Assembly: GCF_000004075.3 (NCBI RefSeq)
Contig: NC_026655.2
Coordinates: 2,294,001-2,358,000 of the forward strand
From: Cucumis sativus
Lineage: Eukaryota > Streptophyta > Magnoliopsida > Cucurbitales > Cucurbitaceae
Length of the DNA stretch: 64,000 nt
Reading direction: 5' to 3'
Below the pieces are notes generated by a model. That model had not been told where the DNA came from and did not search any database. It was given only the letters and a program-made list of their open reading frames with translations. This document shows positions 13,512 to 25,428 of the stretch, in pieces; the first letter of the stretch is position 1; each line of letters begins with the position of its first letter. A program made the translations under genes and the position numbers.

Positions 13512-16500
13512 CTACGGGCATTTTCTTTGAATGTAGGAAGCCCCATGTTCTTCGAACCTGTTAGATGCAAACAAAATGAAGTGACTGTTATGGTAACAAG
13601 GACAAATTTAATATGATTCTTAACTACTTCAAAGTGAAACCTCCACATTTGCTGAGGCAAGTATTTGAGCCTTACTCGGATTTGGAGAACCACATTTGCT
13701 GAAATGAACCAAGAGAGGCCAATATACTCCCTCCAATCCAGACACTGCATTAAATTTTTTCACCAGAACTTAGACAAATAACATAGGAGGAAAGTAAAAT
13801 GTGCATAAACATTAGGGGAAACAGTATCATGGGGCCAACCGCACATGAAGAAAAGCATAGAGTAGTTTCAAATTAATTTCAAATGTATCCAACAGAGGAC
13901 ATAGAAAACATCAAACATAGAATTAGATTATTTTCCTATGTAGCTGCCCCAATGGACAGGTAAACATTAAACGTTGTAAATAGAATATGTGAAGAATGTT
14001 CCATGTGATATAACCATAAGAAATAAGATGAGCGTGCTCATACCTGAATCTTCTTTCTGTTGCATTACCGCTTGCCAATACTTTAACCCTAGCAGCTTGA
14101 GGAGACTCCTACAAGTTCAGGACAAACTTAGTGATTTTGTCTTAGATCTATCCTCTTCTCCCTTTCATTCAAGTGCACGGAGATTTCTAATCATTAGTAG
14201 ATATACCTCTAACAAATCTTTCTCAAGACGTTCTTTAAGCTGTTGCATTGAAGCTGTTCCACCAGCAAGCTGGAAGAGGTAGAAAAAGAGATCAAGTTCA
14301 CGAGTGTTTCCAATAAACACACTGATTATGACGACAAATATGCCAAAAAGAAAGCAAACATAAGTTGAAACATTAAAGGAAGGCTGCTGCCTTGTTTGCC
14401 ACATTGGCATGTTTCATGAGCCATACGCTGGACTTGAGAATTGAGATGATCACATTTTATACTTTTTCCTAGCATCTAAATTGGAAAACAAACAGAGAGA
14501 AACTAAAAAATGTGCAGCATTTTCACCAACCATATATCACAAGAAATTAATATTTTTTAAAAAAAAATGTAAAATAAGAGAGAAATAATACTTAGAGCAC
14601 TGAACTATACCAGTATACTGCTAAATAGTTCTCTCCGAATATCCACATCACATTTATTTATACTCTCGATTACCTGCGCACAAATAAAAAGTATAGTTAA
14701 TGTTGTCTTTTCAACTAAAAATACATGATTTTATTTAATTATAAAAACGCAGAACAAAATTATGAACAGAACCAAAAAGTTGAAAGGATTAAGTGGAAAT
14801 AATTATCAAATTGGGTGAGATTATGGAAGAACACACAGGTGTGCCTAAAATCAAGAAAACTGAAAAACTAAACCAATGAAACTGGTTTGATCCAACTTTT
14901 GTACCATATTTGGTTCTTCAATCTCCAAAAGTAAAGACTGAGAGAATTAAGAATTGAAGATCCAGTATGGTTTACGGCTTATAATGAACCATACCAATAA
15001 CATTGATTTATTTAATTTTTTTACAAATGGCCTCAATAGTGCAAGTACTTTGTTGAGAATGTTGGAAATTCTATTGTGGTTAAGATTTAGGTTGATTTTA
15101 GAAAGAAACAAAATCCAAAACACCTTGTTGAAAAAGAAAAGAAAATAACCATTTATTTGTTCAAAATCCCTTATAACTTGGATGCTTATTAGAGATTTAA
15201 GCTCAAAATAGGCAATAAAAACTAAACCAATAAACCCAGAATTGGGAGAACCAAACCGATCAATATAATTAAACTGGTTTTCAATAATACCTAGTCCATA
15301 ATTCCGTATATATTAAAATTAAACCAACCTATGCAAATCTACCTCTAAGACTCAACTCAATTTGTTCTTGTGGTAGGACATAATCGATGTTTTAGAAACT
15401 GAAACGGAGCAAAATATAAAGGTGGTTATCAAAAAATGAGATTATGGTAATAAAAGCACAGACATACCATATGCGGCAATCCCTGAACCGAGCGAGCTGT
15501 TTCAGTGAAACTCTCCATCCCAGGTATAGTCTAGTAATAATAACATAAAAGTGTGAGAGAGCAAGAGAAGTAACAATATCACATAGCTACTCATGACAAG
15601 AACCGAGATGATTGATGACTCAACAAAGGCCTTGGTCCAAATAACATAAATAGCATAGTTTATGAGCTATATGTCTATTCTACATGCATAGGCAATTACG
15701 AGACGAGACTTGTCAAATTAAATAGTGAAATAATAAAGAAAAAGATGAAAAAAAAAAGGGAAGATAAAAAGAAAATCGTTTTCTCTTCATCCAAATATGA
15801 TAAAAACTAATACAGCCATATAAGTGAAAGACAGAAGCAGCACATAGCGTCTAATAGAATCATCATTAATTAGCTTAGCCATTATGCACACCACTCAATC
15901 AAAATTTCTCAATTCAAGATATGGAAATTAAGTCACTCACCTGCACTAAGGACGGGTTAAATAGAACATCAGGAATCTTGAATCTGTCGGCTCCAATCTC
16001 AATAGTCCTGTTCCAAGCATGAAGGAGAACAAAAGTAAAAAAGATGATTTAAAGAAGAAAAAGAGAAGGGGAAAAAAAGTACTGAGACTAGGAGAAGTTG
16101 CATAGCTAATAACCAAAAGTTCGCAATACAGGAAAAAGGGAAAACATAAGTTAAGACAAAAGTATCAATCCATGCTTGAAAATGTAATCATCCAAAACTC
16201 TCTTAAACGACTTACTGGCCATCAGGAAGTTCATATGGCGTCATTGGGATATTTGAATATGCACTTTCTGCATAGATAGAAATATAATACCACACTAATT
16301 AGCATGCAACATGCAGGATCCTGTGAAATAAATACGATGCAAGAATGGTAGGGTCAAAGGGGAAATTCAATATAACATATCTTCTCATGCTCACAAGCAT
16401 AAATTAGAATACTCCTTTAAAGGGAAAGAAAACTAACAATATATGAAAGCCTATGTATGAGATGCAAAACAATAAAAAGACATGCCATGCTCATTCTTCA

Positions 16501-19500
16501 CGTCAAAGATAAATTAATGAACCAACTCAATAAATTCTAGCAACTAAAGAAATTAAGGAAGGGCAAACCATCATAAGGAGTATCTGGTGCTCGGCATACA
16601 CATTCTTTTATATCACTGGCAATGACCCTCTGTCAATATAGAGTATTTTACTCAAAAATTGAGCTAGCAAGAATGATAACTGGGATTATTTATGATCAAA
16701 AAAATACCTGTGAGTACAGTTTGTAACTTTCAGTTGTGTTTGGGAAATCAAGTTCCACTATCTACAAAAGAGATAAATGAAATGTCAAAGAACTAATGAC
16801 CAACAACAATTAACAGTTAATGATAACTTGAAGGAGTATACTCCTTTGAATTTGTGATATACTACAACTACAAGTACCACAATTCAAAGATTTTTCTATT
16901 ATTTTATATAATTAATAGTTTAAAGGTAATGCCTGAAATTCTCCTGGTCGAATTTCCTTTCTCTTGAAGGAGTATCTTGGCATTATCTGCAAGCATAATG
17001 AAAGGTATGTTTCAGCAGTTGCACACTTGCACAATAAAATAAGAACATAATTTTTCGTGAGAGAGAACTTGATAATTTCATTGATGAATTTACATTGAAA
17101 ATGAATTACAAAAAGGATCACCATGTACAACAAAATAAAGATAAAGAATAAGAGTTACTGCCAATAGTACCTTGATACCTTTGCTCTCCAAACTTTTTAA
17201 CAAACAATCAGTAAGAAAATCTCCACCAACAGGAGAAGATACAACAGCCTGAACATTAATTCTTTGATTATTCCATATTTACATAAATAGAGCATAAGGC
17301 AGATAAATAGATAAATAAAATTTAGCCAAGATTACGCAAGTCTTTATATCCACTTCAAAATACCTTTTGAAAAACATAGCCATCATGTACCGGAGCGACA
17401 GTTGTTGATCCACCACCACTGCATGTATCAATCATTTAAAACCCAATTGCTTACAGCCAGAAAACATTCCCGCACTAAAGTTATCGTATAGAATAACTCA
17501 ATCTCAATGAAATGGATGTTTGGATGTAAAATTACAATTCAACTTAACTTCTACCAAGAATTTATAAATATGCCATTAGTCTCCAAACCTTGAAAAACTG
17601 AATGAATAAAAAAAACCCGAAGTGTCTTTTAACTTTTTTTGTCCTATCTGTGAGTGTCTGAGTCAACTTCCGAGTACCTCGACTAATCTAACGGGACAAC
17701 CCGCCTAACCCTACAACATTTGGGTGTCAAAGAAACTCGTAGGAAAATAATTCCTAGGTAGGTGGCCACTAGGGATTGAACCTACGACCTCTTAGTTAGT
17801 TATCAAGACTTTGCCTCCATTTTTACCATTGGGCCAACTCATGACAGTTGTATCTTTTTAACTATCTGTTTTAAAAACTATGAAAATTTCCAGAATCCAT
17901 TTGATTTTGACATATGACTTAACCATACAATGAACTAATTCTTTTCCAGATTTGAGGGGCGAACTATCAAAATAATCGGCATATAACTGAGTCAAGAAAA
18001 GACAAGAACTACTAAGAATAAAATAATTAGAAACTGATTAGACACGATATGCAAAAACACTATCTATTCGGTAATATTAAGATATAACAATAGATTCTGA
18101 TGAAATCAGATCAATGAATTCATTATTGAGCAAGAAAATGATATTATTAAAGCCTTGGCCCACCAAGTTTCAAAGAGACAATATGCAATGGTCATACAAT
18201 AAGTATATGTAGTATAGGATCAGCTGATACCTGTCAACAACGAGTGATGTAGCACGACCTGATGCAAATGACGTGAGAACCTAGAATCCAAGTTTCAATG
18301 AATGAGTTTTAAAAAACAAAGCATGATCAATCAATGAGGACACCAAAAAAGAAATAAAAAACAATTAATTTGAGGGGAAGCATCTGAAAACGGAGTAAAT
18401 AGGAAAAACATACAGCATTTTTTGCCAAAAACAATGCAGGAACTTTGTACTTCTCAAACATAATCTCAGCCGTCCTGTCAGAAAAAGTCTTATTAAATAA
18501 TTGAACTCAGTGTAAATCCCATATGGAACAGAAAAAGGAGTTTATCTGAGACTGATTACTTTTCTCTCTGTTGTTGTGAATTAGAAGATGGTTCTGCAAG
18601 TAGCATTGGATGTTCTTGGGGATCAATAAGTAGACATTCCCTGAAAGGATACAAAAAAATCATAAAAGTTATTATGAAGTTAAGTAAATTCTACAAGATG
18701 TAGAATAAATAAGAAAAACACTTGAAGTAAGTAGTTTCTAACTGCTTGCACTAGATCTAGAAAATGTCCCAAATTTTCTCCACGGATTTGTAACAAAGAA
18801 TAATACATAGGATTAGTCACAAGAAAAGGGTCTCAATGAGCAATTTTCTCTGTTTGCTTCTCTCTTTCACCATCTAGGACCTCCTTATTCTGAGTCTACT
18901 TTTATCATCTCTAACATAGTTTCTTTTAAAAGCAGTGAAGAATGAGTGAGTGTCCCTTCCAATGATCTGTGTAAGATTGAGTGCACTAACTTTTCTGTTG
19001 GTTTCAGAATTTTTTTTTTAGGAAATCAGATACTTAAAATCACGTATCTGGACGTATTAGTCTCATATGTGTATCTAATATCAATTCTATACACAATTTG
19101 AAGTATCTATATTTCATAGGTGGCCACAAAAAGAAATTATGCCAGAACTCTCAAGACGATGTGACTGACATCCGTAAACATAAAATATGACGAAAACTCT
19201 TCGAACCATGAAGAAAAAAAAAATGAAATGGACAAAGAGGAGCATGACAAGAATTCCAAAAGAAATCATATGTCAATGAGACATGATGTAATAACATTGA
19301 TGCTACCCGCTAACAAATTATTGGTATCTTTTATATGTTAAAAATGAAAAGAAGATAAAACACAATAGAGTATGCCCGAGTTAATCCAAGTTATTGGCTT
19401 GATTAAATAAGCACATCGACAAACCTGAATATAGGAAGGAAAAAGAAACAAAAAAGAAAAAACACATGACCTAGATAACAGAACTTCCATTACATTATGC

Positions 19501-20995
19501 ATTAGCAAGACTAATGAAGTGAATACTCCATAGCATTTAAAGGCTGCAAAATAAAGGGATTACAAGATTCTATTAATTACCTGAAAGCATGATCCCATAT
19601 GCTATCGACCATATCCCAGTCAACAACAACTCCATCCTTAATAGGCGAGAGTACCTAATGAATCACACGATTGATATAACATTTTCTTAGTATATAGAAT
19701 ACAGCCACAAAATTCCAAATAACTACCAATGACAGGAAACAACTTACCTCCATATTATCACGGCGGAACCCTAAAGCTTGAGAACCAACATATAGTTTGC
19801 GTTTTCCCTTGCCTTTATCGGAGTCGAGAGTTTTAGCATTACTCTTAGATTCTCCAGCAGATCCAGAGTTCTTTTCGGTACTTGTAGTGTCATCAACATC
19901 CATTTCATCGGTACATCCAACAACCTTATCAAACAAAGGTAAAGGGTTGAGATAGATACAGCTATATGCCTTACATCATTACAGAAGCAATAACAGACCT
20001 ATCAGCTACCACAGGCATCATATAAACCAATCATATATTGAAATGTACGTAGAAATATAGCTGTTGTACACACCATCTCTCACATGGTCCTTATATGGGC
20101 AAGAACCATTTGTCATATATCATTTTCTTTCCCATGGAATCTTTCTACAACACTACCTCTCAAGTTCAGTTCAGTTTATGTCAATTAAAAGTAGAAAGAA
20201 GAACAAAAATCACGAACTCTACTACCACAACCAAGAACAGAAATCACAATTATACCAGACATCAATCTCAGATCCTCCTAATAATAACTTATCATTGTCA
20301 CGCCAAGAATTGGATTGCATTGCTATCAGGTCTTATCCCAAAAAAAGAAATATCCCAACCCAAAACTCTAAGAAAAAATGAAAATTTCAACTCATTAGAA
20401 ACCAAATTTCGCATTGCTTAATCAAAACTCTCAGTTACCAAAATTGGTGATGTAGGACTGGTTTCTAGAACTTTCAACATTTAATTACACCTACAAGACT
20501 TCAGGAATGACCACAAAATTGATATTGGAACTCGAAAGTGGCAAGCACTTCACACTTTCACTCTGACACATAAACTGGGCGCGGCAAATCAATGCAGCCA
20601 ACAAATCCTAAAAAAAAACATCCAAAGCTCAAAAACCTGATCGTTCTGTGCAGCTCAACAACTAAATCTCGCCCTAATACGACAATGAACACTCAAATAG
20701 TTGACAAAATCGAGACCACCAGAATGTAGCCCGCCATAAGCATCAATATTATACACAGAACATGTCAAATGCAGGGAATGCTTACAGAAGGGAAAACAGC
20801 CTTAGGAGCATCTTCTCCAGCATAACCAGCTTTGCAAGTGTGAGAACCCAGATCAATAACTATAGCAGATACCTCGTCTGTAGAAGAACGAACAATTTAT
20901 GGGAATTAAAGCAGAAATAATTCATGGATAAACGCGGGACCATGCGTATATTTGAAGAGGATAGGAAATTCGGAATACTCACCACCACCATACAT
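13512..20995 (-). CDS. ARP4: Actin-related protein 4 (ARP4)
   Basis: Twenty exons on the minus strand (20995-20983, 20877-20786, 19924-19748, 19654-19581, 18640-18560, 18474-18414, 18280-18231, 17418-17364, 17248-17171, 16986-16933, 16761-16708, 16629-16569, 16267-16216, 16007-15941, 15530-15468, 14673-14611, 14269-14207, 14108-14044, 13744-13676, 13557-13512) encode 445 residues. The actin fold is clear: [20 protein letters not shown] near the N-terminus, [38 protein letters not shown], and the actin-like end [18 protein letters not shown] finishing in RKCP. An acidic/Lys-rich insertion follows the first strand (about residues 40-80), as in plant ARP4. ARP4 is a nuclear subunit of the SWR1, INO80 and NuA4 chromatin complexes. 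Exon 10 ends in CAG followed by GC rather than GT. Exon 1 is only 13 bases. Confidence 0.97.
17635..17849 (-). mobile_element. tRNA-derived SINE in ARP4 intron 7
   Basis: Read on the minus strand, the element begins with a tRNA-like head. A box A-like TGGCCCAATGG lies near 17835-17825 and a box B-like GGTCGTAGGTTCAATCCC near 17789-17772. The body contains GGGTTGTCCCGTTAGATTAG, a segment I recall as typical of a widespread plant SINE, and an A-rich tail at 17640-17635. It is flanked by imperfect target-site duplications: GTGTCTTTTAACT at 17622-17634 and GTATCTTTTTAACT at 17850-17863. It encodes no protein and lies well away from both splice sites of the intron. Confidence 0.85.
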
Positions 20996-21270
20996 GGCTG
21001 AAGAATTCAGTGGAGGAATAAGAGTGAAGTTAGGGTTTTTGAGCCTTTACCTAAAACCCAATTCTAGGAAGGGTTAGGGAACACAGGACAGAGTTCCGAC
21101 TCCGAGCTGGATAGAAGTAGAATTAAACCTCAACCCCGGAAGCTTATTGACTTGCCAAGTGATCGGCCGGCAACCGGTGAAGTACAGTGGTCGGAATCTC
21201 CCTTCTCAGTACCGGAAGATGAAGGCCCAATTTTTCGCCCAACAAAATACGATGACGGCCCAATACAATA
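20996..21270 (-). promoter_or_regulatory. ARP4 5' flank with telo box and site II motifs
   Basis: The region just upstream of the ARP4 start contains a telo box (AAACCCTAA on the minus strand, within 21030-21040) and two GGCCCA/TGGGCC site II cores (21224-21229 and 21257-21262). In plants this pairing is common in promoters of growth-linked and housekeeping genes. The transcription start is not determined. Confidence 0.6.
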
Positions 21271-21357
21271 TTTCTTTTTCTCCCGTTTCGGCGGTCTCTA
21301 AAGTTTGAACTTAAATTATTTAATTTTCTAGATATTTAAAACTTTATAAAATGTTTA
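21008..21357. repeat. Copy A of duplicated ARP4 5' flank
   Basis: About 350 bases starting 13 bases upstream of the ARP4 ATG match 25079-25428 nearly throughout. Differences are scattered substitutions and one or two small indels. This is the original copy, since it is attached to the gene. Confidence 0.95.
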
Positions 21358-23338
21358 TAAATGAAAAATTGTAAAAAATAGCAATAAAATATTTTCATAT
21401 CCTATCCAGTTTAATAAATTTTAATTGATTTAACATATACTTGTGTTTAAATATAAACATGTAGGTCTCTTGATTTAATATATAGTGTTTTGCTGCTTTA
21501 ATGTATTATTCTTATTTTAAATTTATAGTTTGTTAAATATATATAAGATAAGAATATGTTAATTTTTAACCCTAAATTCCATAAAATAAGAATATGTTAA
21601 TTTTTAATGCTCTTCTTCTCTGAAGTTTTAAGAAACCGCCCCTACAAAATTATTTCAATTAATCTTTTGTCTTATCAAATTAAACAAATTTCAACTAGAT
21701 AATTAATTTTACTTTTTTAGAACTTAAATAAAAGCTTTTGAAACTTTATAATCAACACAAAATAAAATTGCCCAAAAAATTATCTAAACATTCATATTAT
21801 TACTAACATTTGAGGCTATATTTCATAATAGTAATTTATAAATTAATAGCAAATATATCTTTGAGGTGTAGATTATTTTAATTTTAATTATAATAATATT
21901 TATTTAAGAGGTAAATTATTTTAGTTTGAAAAGAAAATAGTAAATACCGTAGCAAACTATACTTTTGAAACAACGTTGTAATTTTAATAAATATTGTTGT
22001 AAAAAAGTCACTCCCAATCAAGGCCATATGTCCTTACTTTGGAATTTCTAACCTTTCACACATACTTTTGTTTCATTGTCTATCAAAACAAATTTATCGT
22101 TTGTCATCTAACAAGCTTCAACAATTGTTACGATGAGATATACACCGTAAAGATTTAGTATAATGTACTTTTGTTTCATTAACTATGAAACCATTTTAAC
22201 TCAATTTTCAAATAGTATGATACCGAAAAATATATAGTACAATTTTAGGTGTCTAGGTTTTGAATCTAATTTCCAAAAGGTCTCTAGAAAGTTTTGAACA
22301 CGTACAGTTATTAGTATTTAAATTTTGAGTTTCAATATTACTGTTAAAGTGTGACTTTCGTTTTAAATTAGTTATTAGGTTTTGAAGTTTAAAATATGGT
22401 TGTTATATTAAAAAAAAACCTCAGAATGTTACTATAGAGTCAAATAATTAATTATATGAGATAAATATATTCAAATTATTGATAAAAGCATATAGTACTC
22501 TACAATGTATTTATTTAAGAAAAGCTTTGTTAAGATTGTGGTGTGGGTGTATGAATCCAACTGTAATGGATATATTTATTAATTGCCTAGAGGTTGTCGT
22601 CAATTTCATACACAAACGAGATTACCAATAATACATTAAAATTTTGTTAATACAACTTTAATGCTCACTAATTGCCATATTAATTATATATCTTATAAAA
22701 CTATTAATTAATTAAAAAGTTTGAAATTTGTAGGTTGATTTTTTAAAATATTATATTGCTTAATATTTGAAGCTATATTTCAGCCTAATGTTTTGATAAA
22801 ATATTTTCATTTCAAAATTTTGATATGAGATTTGAATATGAATATAACCAAAAGAAAATTTGAGATAAACCAATCCGGTCTTGAATTTGAAATATTTTAT
22901 TTTAAAAAGATAGTTGAGTTAAACATTAGAATATGTCCAATTTCAATTATAGAGTAATTGTTAGATGTATAGGTATACAAAAATTTTACAATTATACCAT
23001 CAAACCTTAATGTTTAATTTTAGACATTGGTTACTTGTTTTTGTATTTTTGCATAAAGGTTTTGTGCAAGCATCTAATTGCAACGTACTAAAAGTTTTTT
23101 TTTTTTTTTTTTTCAAATTGATCATAGTTTTATTTATTTATTTATTATTTGGATACTATGGGTAGTAGAAGAATTAATAAATAAGATGAGAATAAAGTTA
23201 GCAAATTACAAAACCAAAGGTACATAAAGTCAATACTCTGAAAACCACTATGTTTCTTACAAACCAATCTCTATAAAAACCCCAAAATCCCATCACTTCC
23301 TTCTTCATAAATTCCTTTTATATCTTCATTGCAACATC
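21358..23338. other. Intergenic, left half of duplication unit 1
   Basis: AT-rich DNA with no ORF of interest. Several segments recur upstream of the second protease: around 21720 compared with 28165, and around 22530-22640 compared with 29010-29120. This shows that the spacer was duplicated with the gene. Confidence 0.8.
23272..23278 (+). promoter_or_regulatory. TATA box of first protease copy
   Basis: TATAAAA about 60 bases before the ATG, in the context CTCTATAAAAACCCCAAAAT, which is shared with the second copy. Confidence 0.8.
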
Positions 23339-24805
23339 ATGAACACTTCACTTTCCTATGCTTTTCTCTTCCTAACATTCTTCGCTTCCCTTCACTTCCC
23401 ATCAATTCTCTCTCGCAAACTAACAACACAATCTCCTTATTCCACTAATACCTTTGATGTCTCGGCCTCCATTAACCAAGCCTTAAATGCCCTTTCCATC
23501 AAACCCAAATCCTTTCAAACTTACTCTAGTTACCATTCAAGTTCACCTTTGTCTCTCTCATTGCACCCTAGATTGACTGTTCATAACTCTTCTTACAAGA
23601 ACTATGGTAGTCTTGTTAGGGCCTGACTTGCTCGTAATGCCGTCCGAGTTCGATCCCTTAATAGAAAGCTTGAGCTCTCTTTAAATGAGGGCAAACAATT
23701 TGGTAAAAAAGTTAATGGATCTCAGTGTACAAATTCACTTACTGCGCCGATTTTTTCAGGGGAGAATCAGGGGAATGGTGAATATTTTGTTGGGATGCGC
23801 GTCGGCCAGCCTCAACAACCGTCTTTTTTTGTGCTTGATACTGGCAGTGATGTTACGTGGCTTCAATGCCTGCCCTGTGCTGGTAAGAATGGTTGTTATG
23901 AACAAATAACCCCGATATTTGACCCAGAATTGTCGTCTTCTTACAATCCAGTGTCTTGTGATTCGGAACAGTGTCAATTGTTGGATGAAGCTGGTTGCAA
24001 TGTCAATTCTTGTATCTACAAAGTTGAATATGGGGATGGATCATTCACAATCGGTGAACTCGCCACCGAAACGTTAACATTTGTACATTCTAATTCCATT
24101 CCTAATATCTCGATTGGTTGTGGCCATGACAACGAAGGCCTCTTCGTTGGGGCCGATGGTTTAATTGGCCTCGGTGGTGGGGCCATTTCCATTTCTTCTC
24201 AATTAAAAGCATCATCATTTTCATATTGTCTAGTCGACATAGACTCACCATCATTCTCCACTCTTGACTTCAACACAGACCCACCAAGCGACTCACTCAT
24301 CTCCCCACTTGTTAAAAATGATCGATTTCCCTCATTTCGATATGTGAAAGTAATTGGAATGAGTGTCGGCGGAAAGCCTTTACCGATTTCCTCGTCAAGA
24401 TTTGAAATCGACGAATCAGGATTGGGGGGAATAATTGTGGATTCTGGAACGACTATAACACAACTACCAAGTGATGTGTATGAAGTGTTAAGAGAAGCGT
24501 TCCTGGGGCTAACAACGAATCTCCCACCGGCACCAGAGATATCACCGTTTGATACTTGTTATGACTTATCAAGTCAGTCGAATGTGGAGGTGCCAACCAT
24601 AGCATTTATTTTGCCAGGGGAAAACTCGCTACAACTACCAGCAAAAAATTGTTTGATCCAAGTGGACTCAGCTGGAACTTTCTGCTTGGCGTTTGTTTCA
24701 GCAACATTCCCGCTTTCTATCATTGGAAATTTCCAACAACAAGGAATACGTGTCAGCTATGACTTGACCAACTCCCTCGTCGGCTTCTCGACTAATAAAT
24801 GTTAA
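23339..24805 (+). pseudogene. ASPG1-like aspartic protease, copy 1, interrupted by a nonsense codon
   Basis: Intronless, same length and frame as its neighbour copy over 489 codons, but codon 96 (23624-23626) is TGA where copies 2 and 3 have CGA (Arg), a C-to-T change. It lies in the propeptide before the catalytic domain. The remainder is fully open. It keeps signal peptide-like residues 1-25, DTGSD (from residue 167), YGDGSF, GCGHDNEGLF, a second DSGT and the usual dozen or so cysteines. The 336 codons from 23795 still span both catalytic Asp motifs but lack signal peptide and propeptide. TATA box and AATAAA are present. The open downstream frame suggests a recent loss, an allele that segregates, or an assembly error. 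Confidence 0.88.
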
Positions 24806-25078
24806 AATTCAGCTGACACGTTGGTGGGATTAGAGTGGTTTAATTTGGGTTTGTTACATTATTTTAAGCCAATAAAATACTATTGCTTCTCATACATTGT
24901 ATAAAAAAAGTTCATTCAACAGTGGGTCGAATTAATCAAATCATGTCAATGTATTTTCTTCATGTTACTGATATTGTTTGTCGACTAATATGTCAACCAA
25001 TTATGAGAACAACGGTACAAATGTTTTCTAATCATGAAATTTAAAATAGGGAGGTGATGAACCAAAAGTCTCGATCGA
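24806..25078. other. 3' flank of protease copy 1
   Basis: Contains an AATAAA near 24870, a likely polyadenylation signal. It matches the 3' flank of copy 2 (32166-32446) up to the duplication junction near 25078. Confidence 0.75.
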
Positions 25079-25428
25079 TCAGTGGAGGAATGTGAGTGAG
25101 GTTAGGGTTTTTTAGCCTTTACCTAAAACCCAATTCTAGGAAGGGTTAGGGAACACAGAACAAAGTTCCGACTCCAAGCTAGATAAAAGTAGAACTAAAC
25201 CTCAACCATGAAAGCTTATTGACTTGCCAAGTGATCAGCCGGCAACCGGTGAAGTACGATGGTCGGAATCTCCCTTCTCAGTACTGAACGATGAAGATCC
25301 AATTTTTGCCCAAGAAAATACAATGACGGCCCAATACAATATTTCTTTTTCTCCCGTTTCAACGGTCTCTAAAGCTTGAACTTAAGTTTTTTTTTTTAGA
25401 TATTTAAAACTTTATAAAATGTTTAGTA
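25079..25428. repeat. Copy B of ARP4 5' flank, detached from its gene
   Basis: Matches 21008-21357 in the same orientation. It keeps the telo-box region and the distal GGCCCA, but the proximal site is changed (AGATCCA in place of AGGCCCA). No ARP4 start codon or exon is attached: the match starts just 5' of the ATG and is joined directly to the 3' flank of protease copy 1. If still active, it would direct transcription leftward, antisense to copy 1. Confidence 0.95.

Noticed and set aside
20064-20421. Two overlapping plus-strand frames of about 105 codons
   Set aside because: They lie within ARP4 intron 2 on the other strand and have no recognisable domain.
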